Source of the DNA: Secundilactobacillus collinoides DSM 20515 = JCM 1123 | Lineage (GTDB): Bacteria > Bacillota > Bacilli > Lactobacillales > Lactobacillaceae | Reading direction: 5' to 3' | NCBI RefSeq assembly: GCF_001435975.1 | Contig: NZ_AYYR01000054.1 | Location: 91,687-138,780, forward strand | DNA length: 47,094 nt | In this document: positions 18,146 to 26,405 of the stretch, in pieces | Layout of the letters: each line of letters opens with the position of its first letter | Numbering within the stretch: the stretch's first letter is position 1 | Notes under the pieces: model-generated | The model's input: the letters and a program-made list of their open reading frames with translations, nothing else | The model's database searches: none | Told to the model about the DNA's origin: nothing | Made by a program: the position numbers and the translations under genes

Positions 18146-20476
18146 ATGAAAATTAAGGGGTTAAAGCAAGTCATTGGCATCCTGGGGGCGTTGTTCTTTT
18201 TCGCGCTGGGGCTGGGTGCCACGACCACACAGGCACGGGCAGCGACTACATATACGGTGCCGATTGAAATGGATAAGACTGGAACAAGTACTAAATCAGA
18301 GGCGGATGGTTTTTTCAACAGCAATGCCACGGTGACGCCAGATGGCGATAAGTATGATGTCTCACTGGATCTTTTATCATCTGGGTCAGCATTAATCGAT
18401 GCTATTACGATCAATGATACCAGCGCAACAAAGGGTACTTCGGATGGTGACAGTGGGGTTTATTGGAACTTTAGTGTCGCTGATAAAACATCGCCAGTGA
18501 CGATTGGTTTTGTAATCGATTTCTTTGGCTTGTTTAAGATGAACGAAAAGGCCGATCTGCACATCGATTGGAGCGGTGTACCAGATTTAAATGCTGCTAC
18601 TAGTGATAGTTCTTCAGCCGCAAGTTCTTCGGCTACGAGTTCTTCAACTGCAACAAGCAGCAGTTCGACCGCAAGTTCCAGTGCGTCGTCAAGCAGTGAC
18701 GCAACGAGTGCAGTTAGCGCACTGACCTCTTCGAGTTCTGTCAGTTCTGCACTTGCGGACAGTTCAAGCTCAGTTAGTGATTCGTCTAGCAGTACAGCTA
18801 CTTCAAGCAGCAAAGCCAGCAGTACGACTTCTTCAAGCAGTTCAGCTGATACGACTTCCCTGCAATACAATATTTTGAAGAGTGATTCGGACGTGCTTTC
18901 CGATGCTAACAATTTTTACACTGGTAGTGCTGAATTAGAGACGTTGTCAGATGGGTCGATCAAAGTCACAGTGACGGCAGCATATCCCAAGGCGGAAATG
19001 GGTCAGAAAGATTTGGTGCCTGAGACAGTGAATGGTAAGGCGGTGTCGGATGTGTCCTACGGTGAATCCGGTGATAACTACACCTGCACATACAGTTTCA
19101 CCGTTGCGTCAGAATCTGATTTGGACAGTCCGATTCCGGCAACGATTCACATGACTGTGCCGTCGTTTAATATGGATGAAGAATTTGGTATTCGACTTAA
19201 TTTTAGCGACCTGACCGGCGTTTCAGCTGCTTCATCATCAAGTGAGTCAAACGCAGACACCAGTGCCGACAGTACTGCTTCGAGTTCTTCTAGTTCGTCG
19301 GCATCGAGCAGTTCAACCGAAACATCTTCGCTGCAGTACAATGTTTTAAAGAGTGACTCGGATGTCCTTTCTGATGCGAACAAGTTTTATACAGGCAGCG
19401 CTGTTTTAGAGACGTTATCAGATGGGTCAATTAAAGTAACGGTGACTGCAGCGTACCCGAAAGCCGAGATGACTCAGCAGGGACTAGTGCCCGAAACGGT
19501 AAATGGTAAGGCAGTGTCTGATGTGTCCTATGGTGAATCAGGCGATAACTACACTTGCACGTATAGCTTTACTATTGATTCAAAGTCTGTGCTGGACAGT
19601 CCAATTCCGGCAACAATTCACGTGACTGTGCCATCGTTTAATATGGACGAAGAATTTGGTATTCGACTTAATTTTAGCGATTTGACCGGTATTTCAGGTG
19701 ACTCTGGCTCATCATCTTCCAGCAGCGTTTCTTCCAGTACCAACAGCAGTTCAAGTGCGGGATCTGGCACGCAGGCCGCCACCAAAACAACAAAAGCAGC
19801 GGCGAAAGCAGCTGCTGCAACAACAACCGACCCAACTGAGGGCTGGACTTATACAGTTCTCAAAGCCGATGAAGATACGAAATCCGATGCTGATCAATAT
19901 TACACCCACAAGGCGGTCATCAAAAAGATCTCCGATGACAAGTATCAAGTTACATTAACAGTCAGCTTTGCCAAAAGCTTAGGTATGGGTGCTAAGGGTG
20001 TCATTCCGTTAACAGTCAATGGTCAGAAGGCCGAAAATATTAAGTATGGCACTTCTGGTAGTAATTACACCGTCAGCTATAGTTTTGACGTTGCTTCACT
20101 AAGTGCGCTCGATAAAATCATTCCGGGCACGATTCACGTGACGGTACCGATGGTAGGTATCAACGAGGACTTTAGTATTCGGTTTAAATTTAGTCATGCC
20201 GCTGTGTCGTCTACCGCAAACTCAAACAGTGATAAAACAACTACCGCTGCTGATGCAGCAACTGCTGGTAATGGTTCCGGTAAGTCAACAACGGGCACCA
20301 CGCCAACTCATAAGGCAAGCGTTAAATACTCACCGGATAGCAGTACTGCTCGGACAGCAAAGGGGACGCTGCCGCAAACCGATGAACAAAAACAGCAAAG
20401 CCTGTTCTTCCTGGGTCTTCTTGCAGTGACATCGCTCATTGGGTTTACCATTTATAAGAGGGGGCACGCAGCATGA
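18146..20476 (+). CDS. Cell-wall-anchored heme-binding protein with four NEAT domains
   Basis: A surface protein of 776 residues that probably captures heme. It has a signal peptide (cleavage after about 32, QARA). NEAT-type domains lie at roughly 34-150, 237-357, 394-514 and 566-684, joined by Ser/Ala/Thr-rich linkers. The last three carry the heme-ligating YxxxY pattern (YTCTY 312-316, YTCTY 469-473, YTVSY 641-645); the first has YWNF instead and may not bind heme. The second and third domains are a near-identical duplication with a 471-bp offset. It ends LPQTDE (742-747), a hydrophobic segment and KRGHAA, the LPQTxE sortase signal of lactobacilli. AGGAGG precedes the ATG at 18146. It heads the five-gene operon, and the next start codon overlaps its stop. 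Confidence 0.9.
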   Translation: MKIKGLKQVIGILGALFFFALGLGATTTQARAATTYTVPIEMDKTGTSTKSEADGFFNSNATVTPDGDKYDVSLDLLSSGSALIDAITINDTSATKGTSDGDSGVYWNFSVADKTSPVTIGFVIDFFGLFKMNEKADLHIDWSGVPDLNAATSDSSSAASSSATSSSTATSSSSTASSSASSSSDATSAVSALTSSSSVSSALADSSSSVSDSSSSTATSSSKASSTTSSSSSADTTSLQYNILKSDSDVLSDANNFYTGSAELETLSDGSIKVTVTAAYPKAEMGQKDLVPETVNGKAVSDVSYGESGDNYTCTYSFTVASESDLDSPIPATIHMTVPSFNMDEEFGIRLNFSDLTGVSAASSSSESNADTSADSTASSSSSSSASSSSTETSSLQYNVLKSDSDVLSDANKFYTGSAVLETLSDGSIKVTVTAAYPKAEMTQQGLVPETVNGKAVSDVSYGESGDNYTCTYSFTIDSKSVLDSPIPATIHVTVPSFNMDEEFGIRLNFSDLTGISGDSGSSSSSSVSSSTNSSSSAGSGTQAATKTTKAAAKAAAATTTDPTEGWTYTVLKADEDTKSDADQYYTHKAVIKKISDDKYQVTLTVSFAKSLGMGAKGVIPLTVNGQKAENIKYGTSGSNYTVSYSFDVASLSALDKIIPGTIHVTVPMVGINEDFSIRFKFSHAAVSSTANSNSDKTTTAADAATAGNGSGKSTTGTTPTHKASVKYSPDSSTARTAKGTLPQTDEQKQQSLFFLGLLAVTSLIGFTIYKRGHAA

Positions 20477-21336
20477 AACAAACAATAAAACGCTGGTTGT
20501 TGGGCATCGGCGTGGCAATCGCGTTTATCTTTAGTATCCAGACTCAGCCTGCGTTCGCTAAGGCGATCAACTACCAAGCGCTTGTTTATGGTACTAACAA
20601 AACGTCCATGGCCAGCGGTTACTATGTCCGTCCCGCTAGCGTTGTGGTTAAAAACCACAAGTATGTCGTAACGATGCGCATTAAAACGGCAAAGAAACTA
20701 TCGTCGTTTCCCGTTAAAGTCATTTCGGTTAATGGCGCTAAGCCTAAAAATGTGCGAAAAGTGAAGGATAGTGCCGGTAATTCAAATCTGTACTATTCGT
20801 TTGTCACGACCAATCTTAAAAAACGGATCAACGGAAAATTAACGGTTAATATTCCAAAAGTTTACAAGGCAACACACATGATCACATTTAAATTCAGTAC
20901 GGCTGGTCTGCCCAGTTTAACGAGTAAGTCTCATGCGGTTGCTGCGACCCGTGCGGCCTCAACAACTAAGACGTCAACGTCCACAAAAAAGGCAACTGCA
21001 AACAGCACGGCTGCTACTAGTGAACCAAATGAGAGTCGTTTAAAGGCCATTAAGGCTAAGGATGACAGCAGCAAACAAGCTGCCAGCGCAGCCGCTGCGA
21101 CATCAAGCAATAGTAAAGCGTCATCGGCTAGCAGCAGTTCCTCCAGTAGTTCGGCAGTTGTCTCGTCAACGCCTCAAAAAAAGGCAACTGCAACGTCTGA
21201 GGATAAGAAAGATCACAGTCAAACGAAATCAAAATTACCAGTCTTGATTTCGGGAATTGTTGCCATTATCGTCATTGTTGGCGGCGGTGCCCTGTGGTTA
21301 GCCGGTGGACGTGGTCGTCATAGCAGGGGGGATTAG
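20473..21336 (+). CDS. Membrane-anchored single-NEAT-domain protein
   Basis: A 287-residue protein with a signal peptide (QTQPAFA), one NEAT-like domain at about 30-145 (AINYQALVYGTNKTSMASGYY at the start, LYYSF in the ligand strand rather than YxxxY), a Thr/Ser/Ala/Lys linker, and a C-terminal transmembrane helix (LISGIVAIIVIVGGGALWLA) ending in RGRHSRGD. There is no LPxTG. By analogy with Isd systems it could pass heme from the wall protein to the binding protein at the membrane. ATG overlaps the TGA of the previous gene, so the two are translationally coupled. Confidence 0.8.
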   Translation: MKQTIKRWLLGIGVAIAFIFSIQTQPAFAKAINYQALVYGTNKTSMASGYYVRPASVVVKNHKYVVTMRIKTAKKLSSFPVKVISVNGAKPKNVRKVKDSAGNSNLYYSFVTTNLKKRINGKLTVNIPKVYKATHMITFKFSTAGLPSLTSKSHAVAATRAASTTKTSTSTKKATANSTAATSEPNESRLKAIKAKDDSSKQAASAAAATSSNSKASSASSSSSSSSAVVSSTPQKKATATSEDKKDHSQTKSKLPVLISGIVAIIVIVGGGALWLAGGRGRHSRGD

Positions 21337-21337
21337 G

Positions 21338-22219
21338 GTGAAATCGCCACGAAAAATTGCGGGTATTGTCATCACGCTTATTGTCGTTTTTGGTATTATT
21401 GGCGCCCTTGCTGTGCACACAACAGCGACAAAGACTAAAAGTCCGCGGATCGTCGCGACAACGTATGCGATTGTACAGATTTCTGACCGGTTAAACTTAC
21501 CGTTGGTTGGTGTGCCGACCACCGAGAATAAAATTCCGGCCCGTTACAAAAACGTGACACGAGTAGGCAGTCCCATGAGTCCCAGCGCAGAAAAAATCGC
21601 CTCAACGCACCCGACAACGGTTTATTCAGTTGCTGTACTGAAGGACCAGTTTGGCAAATCGTTCAAACAGCAACATATCAAACCTCACTTTTTGTCGCTG
21701 CAAAGCGTAACCAGTTTAAAACACACGCTCGCGAAGATGGGCAATGAGTATGACCGAAAAACTGAGGCTAAGTCGGCAATCACGGAAATTAACCACGCCG
21801 AAACAACAGCCAAAAAACGCGCGGTTGGCAAGACGAAACCACGGGTGCTCTTATTGCTGGGCATGCCCGGCGCCGGGTACATGATTTGTACCAATAAATC
21901 ATACGTTGGTGATTTAGTACGTCTGGCTGGTGGTAAAAACGTCTTCATGTCGAAGAGTCAGTCTTACATTGAACCTAGTGATGAAGCAATCGAAAAGTCA
22001 CGGCCACAGGTGATTTTGAGATTAGCCCACGCGATGCCAAGCTTAGTTATCGACCAGTTCAATACGGAATTTAAGCAGCAGTCGTTTTGGAAAAACACAC
22101 CGGCTGTTCAGCATAAACGCGTGTATGACCTGCAGGAACCAAACTTTGATGCAACTGCCAACATGCGAGCTGCTAAAGCGCTGGGATTAGTTTCAAAGTG
22201 GCTGTATCCCACAAAGTAG
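21338..22219 (+). CDS. isdE: Heme-binding protein of ABC transporter, IsdE-like, with N-terminal membrane anchor
   Basis: A class III (metal/heme/siderophore) substrate-binding protein of 293 residues. The IsdE axial heme ligands are present: Met80 in GSPMSP and His231 in LRLAHAMP, almost at the S. aureus numbering (78 and 229). The N-terminus is an uncleaved-looking hydrophobic helix (GIVITLIVVFGIIGALAV) without a lipobox Cys, so it appears to be a membrane-anchored rather than lipid-anchored protein. The GTG start at 21338 follows GGGGGG, one base after the preceding stop. It delivers heme to the permease encoded next. Confidence 0.87.
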   Translation: MKSPRKIAGIVITLIVVFGIIGALAVHTTATKTKSPRIVATTYAIVQISDRLNLPLVGVPTTENKIPARYKNVTRVGSPMSPSAEKIASTHPTTVYSVAVLKDQFGKSFKQQHIKPHFLSLQSVTSLKHTLAKMGNEYDRKTEAKSAITEINHAETTAKKRAVGKTKPRVLLLLGMPGAGYMICTNKSYVGDLVRLAGGKNVFMSKSQSYIEPSDEAIEKSRPQVILRLAHAMPSLVIDQFNTEFKQQSFWKNTPAVQHKRVYDLQEPNFDATANMRAAKALGLVSKWLYPTK

Positions 22220-22321
22220 GACATGGGGACAACCGTTTTGAAGACAGTTTTCATAATCACTTCCAAGTTGGTGTCTAAAAGGCACTGGCTAAGTGCTAGA
22301 GTACTAACAATTGAGTCTTGA

Positions 22322-22358
22322 ACAGAAACCGGTGGTCAATTAAATAACCGGTTTCTGA
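22322..22358 (+). terminator. Hairpin between isdE and isdF genes
   Basis: A strong stem CAGAAACCGGT/ACCGGTTTCTG with a 13-base loop in the 170-bp gap. There is no T run, so it may be an mRNA-stabilising or processing hairpin rather than a true terminator. Confidence 0.45.
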
Positions 22359-22389
22359 CTACATATCTTTATTAAAGGGGGAAACATCG

Positions 22390-23355
22390 ATGTCAAAAGC
22401 AGGCTGGGCTTACGGTATCGTGCTGGTTGGTCTTTTGGTAACCAGTGTCATTGCGCTGATGTTTGGCGTGACATTTTACACGCCGATTCAGCTCTGGCAT
22501 GCCTTGGTGGGTACAAATCCAGACGTTTTAAACAACGTCCTCACTTTTCGTTTGCCGCGGTTGGTGGCGAGTCTCATTGGTGGCGGAGTGCTAGCGGTTG
22601 CTGGCGCGTTAAGCCAGTCGGTGTTTCGTAACCGGTTAGCAGACCCGACCATTCTTGGTGTAACAAGTGCGGGTGATCTGTTCATCCTGCTTGGCAGTTT
22701 TTTGCTGCCGGGCCTGCCTTTTGAAAAACTAATCTTAGCACTACTGGGTGGAGTGCTTGCACTCGCCCTGCTTACGAATCGTCACACGCTGTCGCAACCC
22801 TACATGCTGATTATCGTTGGGGTTGCACTGAACCTGACTTTTCAAGGGTTTACAACGTTGTTCACGAAAGGTATCGATGTTAATTCTGACACGAGTTTAA
22901 ACGGCATTACCTGGGATTCGACCCTGACTTTGCTGATTGTCGGTGGTTTCGGCCTGATTCTTGCACTTGTGTTGGCACCTTGGGCTAACAACTTAAAAGT
23001 GGCGGATGCCCAACTGACCGCCGCTGGAATGCCTGTCAAAGTCTTGCGGGTAGGGTTACTGGCACTGGTCGTCTTCTTGTCAGCAACGGTTACCTCAGCG
23101 CTGGGGACGATTCCGTTTGTTGGCATCATTGTGCCAAACATTGCCCGTAAACTGGTCGGGCACGATTACCAGACGTTGATTCCATTTTCGATGCTGAGCG
23201 GTGCTTGGCTGTTGTTGCTGGGCGACACGATCGGCAGGTTGATCATACTGCCAAGCGAATTGCCAGTCGCGACGTTAATGACAGTGATTGGTGGACCGTT
23301 CTTGATTCTTCTGGTTTTCAAAGGGGGCCTTGGTCGTGGAACTGAAACACGTTAA
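22390..23355 (+). CDS. isdF: Heme ABC transporter permease (FecCD/IsdF family)
   Basis: A 321-residue integral membrane protein with about nine helices and FecCD signatures: FRLPRLVASLIGGGVLAVAG, NRLADPTILGVTSAG, and GTIPFVGIIVPNIARKLVGHDY, the last being the coupling region to the ATPase. It probably works as a homodimer. GGGGG precedes the ATG. The 3' end overlaps the ATPase start by about 20 bases. The heme specificity comes from the upstream IsdE-like protein. Confidence 0.9.
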   Translation: MSKAGWAYGIVLVGLLVTSVIALMFGVTFYTPIQLWHALVGTNPDVLNNVLTFRLPRLVASLIGGGVLAVAGALSQSVFRNRLADPTILGVTSAGDLFILLGSFLLPGLPFEKLILALLGGVLALALLTNRHTLSQPYMLIIVGVALNLTFQGFTTLFTKGIDVNSDTSLNGITWDSTLTLLIVGGFGLILALVLAPWANNLKVADAQLTAAGMPVKVLRVGLLALVVFLSATVTSALGTIPFVGIIVPNIARKLVGHDYQTLIPFSMLSGAWLLLLGDTIGRLIILPSELPVATLMTVIGGPFLILLVFKGGLGRGTETR

Positions 23356-24112
23356 CTTTGGATATCAAACGGGTAAACAACTTATCACTGATTTCACAGC
23401 TCAGGTGCCGGAAGGTCAGATATTAACGATTTTAGGGCCAAATGGTGCCGGTAAATCGACCCTCTTAGCTTTATTGGATGGGCAGTTGAAGCCCAGTGCC
23501 GGTCAAATTTTGCTGGCAGGAAAGCCGCTTGGTGATTATTCATTGAAAGCGCGCGCGGCCCAGATTGCGGTGGTCAGTCAACAACATCAGCTATTCGATG
23601 ATATGACCGTGCTTGAAGCCGTTAAAATTGGCCGGCGTCCGTTTCATAGTTTGCTGGACACGGTGGCGGATGCGGAGGTGGCCTCATTTTTAGACCAGGT
23701 TCAACTGACGGATTATGCTGAACGCTCACTTACATCGCTGTCTGGCGGCCAGCAGCAACGTGTCTGGATTGCCATGGCATTAGCGCAAGAGCCGAGTTAT
23801 TTGTTTTTGGACGAACCCACGACTTACCTCGATATCCGTTACCAGGGGGAGTTAATGGTGCTGATCAAGCAGCTGCAGCAAGATCAAGGCATCACGGTGA
23901 TTCTGGTCCTGCATGATATAAACCAAGCGTTACAGGTGAGTGACGCAGTCTGGTTGATAAAAAATGGGACGTTAGTGAAGGCCGGTTCCTCACAAGATGT
24001 CATTAATGAGCAGTTGCTGACGGATGTGTTTGAGATGCCGGTGCGTATTGTTGATCTGCCGGACTATGGGCGGTATGTGATTCAGGTACCTCAAGTGGTC
24101 GAAAAGGCATAG
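23336..24112 (+). CDS. Heme/iron ABC transporter ATPase (FecE type)
   Basis: A 258-residue ATPase with Walker A GPNGAGKST, signature LSGGQQQRVWIAMALA, Walker B YLFLDEPTTYLD and switch His in LVLHDIN. This is the standard FecE/BtuD class that pairs with FecCD permeases. I chose GTG at 23336 because GGGGG lies nine bases upstream and the family starts here; a TTG two codons earlier is possible. It is last in the heme operon, and a terminator follows. Confidence 0.9.
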   Translation: MELKHVNFGYQTGKQLITDFTAQVPEGQILTILGPNGAGKSTLLALLDGQLKPSAGQILLAGKPLGDYSLKARAAQIAVVSQQHQLFDDMTVLEAVKIGRRPFHSLLDTVADAEVASFLDQVQLTDYAERSLTSLSGGQQQRVWIAMALAQEPSYLFLDEPTTYLDIRYQGELMVLIKQLQQDQGITVILVLHDINQALQVSDAVWLIKNGTLVKAGSSQDVINEQLLTDVFEMPVRIVDLPDYGRYVIQVPQVVEKA

Positions 24113-24143
24113 ATTGGCTTAATTGAATATACTTGTAGATACG

Positions 24144-24196
24144 AAAAACGTTCCGCTTTTGGTTATTAATCGGCCAAAAACGGAACGCTTATTTTG
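24144..24196. terminator. Bidirectional terminator
   Basis: AACGTTCCG..TTTTGG/CCAAAA..CGGAACG stem between the convergent heme operon and rpsN, with A-rich and T-rich flanks. Confidence 0.75.
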
Positions 24197-24275
24197 TTTG
24201 GTTGTTAAGGTGCAAGGAGCCGGATTTAACACCAGTCCTTACGCCTGTTCTATCGGCTTATAACCGGTTGTACGG

Positions 24276-24545
24276 TTACCAGCTTGCCTTTCTAACACCA
24301 GGAATCTGCCCTAGATGGGCGTATAACCGGAAATTGAGGCGGGACATTTCAAATTTGCGCATATAACCGTGTGGTCGGCCGTCAATCCGGTCACGGTTGT
24401 GCAGACGAACTGGGTTTGAGTCCTTTGGTAACTTGGCAAGTGCCTCATAGTTACCTTCTTTTTTCAGTTGACGGCGCAAATCTGCATACTTTGCGACTAA
24501 TTGTTGTTGCCGTTGAAGCTTTGCGATTTTTGATTTCTTTGCCAA
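24276..24545 (-). CDS. rpsN: 30S ribosomal protein S14, zinc-independent form
   Basis: An 89-residue S14 of the long type without the CxxC zinc ribbon found in the 61-residue form. It begins [17 protein letters not shown] and ends with the family's [11 protein letters not shown], and has [16 protein letters not shown]. Such copies replace the zinc-containing S14 when zinc is scarce and are usually Zur-repressed. The start is TTG at 24545, seven bases after AGGAGG. It is not in a ribosomal operon; the neighbours are a hairpin-repeat array and then a Zur-box-controlled metal lipoprotein. No Zur box is visible in the 56 bp directly upstream, so its promoter is unclear. Confidence 0.93.
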   Translation of the reverse strand: MAKKSKIAKLQRQQQLVAKYADLRRQLKKEGNYEALAKLPKDSNPVRLHNRDRIDGRPHGYMRKFEMSRLNFRLYAHLGQIPGVRKASW

Positions 24546-24601
24546 ATTTTGGCCTCCTAAATGATGTGATGTATGGGTAATGGTGCTTTCGGTTGCTGTT
24601 T

Positions 24602-24974
24602 GAAACGTGCTCAGTAAGGCAAGGCGCTACTGCATAAGCAACTTCGGCTTAGAAATCCAAGCCCGGGATTTCCGATCCAAAGCCACTTACGCTCCGCTCC
24701 TTAAACGCCTTGCTTCACACTCTGGTCGAAACGTGCTCAGCCAGGCAAGGCGCTACTGCGTAAGCAACTTCGGCTTAGAAATCCAAGCCCGGGATTTCCG
24801 ATCCAAAGTCACTTACGCTCCGCTCCTTAAACGGCTTGCTTCACACTCTGGTCGAAACGTGTTCAGCCAGGCAAAGGGCTACTGTGTAAGCAACTTCCGT
24901 CATCAAATCCAAGCCCGGGATTTCATGCCGAAAGTTGCTTACACTCCGCCCTTTAAACGCCTTGCTTCACACTC
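24602..24974 (-). repeat. Array of three long hairpin repeats, 126-bp period
   Basis: Three head-to-tail full-length units, in minus-strand sense each GAGTGTGAAGCAAGGCG, TTTAA bulge, GGAGCGGAGCGTAAG, then an inner stem with tip ATCCCGGGCTTGGAT, and the end TGAGCACGTTTCGAC. The landmark GAAACGTG recurs at 24602, 24728 and 24854. The third unit (nearest 24974) has diverged in the inner stem on both arms and remains paired. Because 126 is a multiple of three, one frame reads as a 42-residue repeat, which I regard as an artefact. Confidence 0.92.
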
Positions 24975-25080
24975 TTACAATAAGTACACGCACAATCTGC
25001 CGTATTCTAAAAGAATAACGGTTACGGTTTAGCATTATCCATGAAACGGGGTGTTAAGGCAAGCAAAGAGCTTACAACTT

Positions 25081-25107
25081 TGTAAAACGTAATATTTACT
25101 ATTTACA
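25081..25107 (+). promoter_or_regulatory. Zur box 1
   Basis: TAAAACGTAATATTTACTATTTA fits the Firmicutes Zur operator (AAATCGTAATnATTACGATTT) with three mismatches in 21 bases, and is flanked by TGT and CA so that TGTAAA/TTTACA ends are symmetric. It lies just upstream of the -35. Confidence 0.75.
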
Positions 25108-25114
25108 AAATTGC

Positions 25115-25144
25115 TTGACTTTGTTAATCTATAAAACGTAATAA
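25115..25144 (+). promoter_or_regulatory. Promoter of the zinc-binding lipoprotein gene
   Basis: -35 TTGACT (25115-25120), an 18-bp spacer, and -10 TAATAA (25139-25144). The -10 lies inside Zur box 2, so a bound repressor would block it. Confidence 0.5.
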
Positions 25145-25156
25145 TTACTATTTAAA
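25130..25156 (+). promoter_or_regulatory. Zur box 2
   Basis: ATAAAACGTAATAATTACTATT differs from the Zur consensus at one position on each arm. It covers the -10 hexamer and ends about 20 bp before the start codon. Confidence 0.78.
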
Positions 25157-25176
25157 TTATTTGGAGGTCTTTTAGA

Positions 25177-26094
25177 ATGTTTAGAGGTAGATTAGGACGC
25201 AGTTTAGCTGTCATCGTTGCACTGATTGGGGTTGGTGCTGCGCTGACCGGTTGCGGCAAGGCATCATCAACTAGCAAGGGAAATCAAATTGACGTGGTGA
25301 CCAGTACTGATTTTTATGGTGAAGCAGCCCGGGCGGTTTTAGGCAACAAGGGTACAGTACACGCAATCATCAATAAGCCTTCAGTTGATCCTCACGATTA
25401 CGAACCGACACCAGCAGTGGCTAAGGAGGTACACGCAGCCGATGTGACTGTGGCAAACGGCATCGGGTATGACAGCTGGATGACGAAGCTGACCGCCAAT
25501 AGCAAGGCCACCAACATTAAGGTCGGTAACGATTTAATGGGAAAAAAGGATGGCGATAACCCGCACATTTGGTACAATCCGGCCACCATGCCGAAGCTGG
25601 CAAACAAATTAGCAACAACGTTTAGTAAGCAACAACCGAAAAATAAGGCCTATTTTGAGAAGAACGCGCAAAAATATATTAAGACTTTGGCGAACATTAA
25701 AACTGAGATTGCAACGATCAAACAACTAGCGGAGAAACTGCCGAATAAGAACGTCTATGTCAGTGAACCCGTATTTGATTACGCGTTAGAAGCAACCGGC
25801 TTTCACGTCGCCAATAAGTCATTTGAGGAAGCCATCGAAAACGAGAGTGATCCATCACCAAAATCGATTGCAACGATGCAGGCAGGCATCAAGCAGCATA
25901 AGGTGGCGTTTTTCGTTAACAATAGTCAGGTTACCAGCAAGACAACGGAAAATATTATGAAGCTCGCAAAGACCAACAACGTGCCGGTCTTACAAGTGAC
26001 CGAAACGTTGCCTGCCGGTAAAGATTACGATCAGTGGATGCTCAGTCAGTACAAGCAACTCACGAAGATTTTAAAAACGGCTGTCACAAAATAG
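25177..26094 (+). CDS. Zinc (or manganese) ABC transporter substrate-binding lipoprotein, cluster A-I
   Basis: A 305-residue lipoprotein with lipobox LTGC, then the ZnuA/PsaA fold. Metal ligands are visible as His in VDPHDYEP, His in NPHIWYNP, a Glu in YVSEPVFDYAL where PsaA-type proteins have Glu and ZnuA-type have His, and a C-terminal Asp (DYDQW). The ligand set alone would suit Mn or Zn; the two Zur boxes in its promoter and the zinc-free S14 gene nearby favour zinc. It lacks the His-rich loop of many ZnuA proteins. No permease or ATPase gene is adjacent, so it must work with a transporter encoded elsewhere. GGAGG precedes the ATG. Confidence 0.88.
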   Translation: MFRGRLGRSLAVIVALIGVGAALTGCGKASSTSKGNQIDVVTSTDFYGEAARAVLGNKGTVHAIINKPSVDPHDYEPTPAVAKEVHAADVTVANGIGYDSWMTKLTANSKATNIKVGNDLMGKKDGDNPHIWYNPATMPKLANKLATTFSKQQPKNKAYFEKNAQKYIKTLANIKTEIATIKQLAEKLPNKNVYVSEPVFDYALEATGFHVANKSFEEAIENESDPSPKSIATMQAGIKQHKVAFFVNNSQVTSKTTENIMKLAKTNNVPVLQVTETLPAGKDYDQWMLSQYKQLTKILKTAVTK

Positions 26095-26155
26095 TCACGG
26101 TGCACGATATGCCCGAATGAGTGCGGAAAATCGGCGTAAAATCTGTTAACCTGAC

Positions 26156-26184
26156 TTGAAAAAACACTAATAAACCGATAAAAT
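26156..26184 (+). promoter_or_regulatory. Promoter of the thiamine-precursor operon
   Basis: -35 TTGAAA (26156-26161), a 17-bp spacer, and -10 TAAAAT (26179-26184), directly before the riboswitch. Confidence 0.65.
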
Positions 26185-26201
26185 TAAACCTAATTGAAAA
26201 C

Positions 26202-26288
26202 ACACTAGGGGTGCCGTAATGGCTGAGATAGAAGCAATTCTGATCCCTTTGAACCTGTTAAGTTAATTCTTGCGAAGGAAAGTGTCGA
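26202..26288 (+). promoter_or_regulatory. TPP riboswitch (THI element)
   Basis: The conserved blocks are present in order: GGGGTGCC, GGCTGAGA, then TGATCCCTTTGAACCTG, a GTTAAGTTAAT segment and GCGAAGGAAAGTG. When thiamine pyrophosphate binds, the downstream terminator should form and switch off cytX-thiW. Confidence 0.93.
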
Positions 26289-26305
26289 AATCTATCGGGT
26301 AAAAT

Positions 26306-26363
26306 AACGAGGATCTTCACTGTTTGCGGTTAACCGTGGACGGTGTTAGCATCCTCGTTTTTA
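26306..26363 (+). terminator. Riboswitch-controlled terminator
   Basis: AACGAGGAT/ATCCTCGTT stem with an internal GC-rich hairpin, followed by TTTATT. It is located between the TPP aptamer and cytX, as expected for an expression platform. Confidence 0.82.
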
Positions 26364-26405
26364 TTGTCAATAAACCGATGAGATGAGTATAAGGAGGGTT
26401 TTCAT

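Noticed and set aside
18460-18912. Minus-strand 150-codon frame rich in Leu, Glu and Val
   Set aside because: It is the complement of the Ser/Ala-rich linker of the NEAT wall protein.
24602-24974. Possible CRISPR array
   Set aside because: The 126-bp units are continuous long palindromes without 28-37 bp repeats separated by unique spacers, and no cas genes are present.
24607-25032. 141-codon open frame with three 42-residue repeats
   Set aside because: It lies wholly in the 126-bp hairpin array. The period is a multiple of three, so the frame repeats automatically. There is no ribosome site or protein-like composition.
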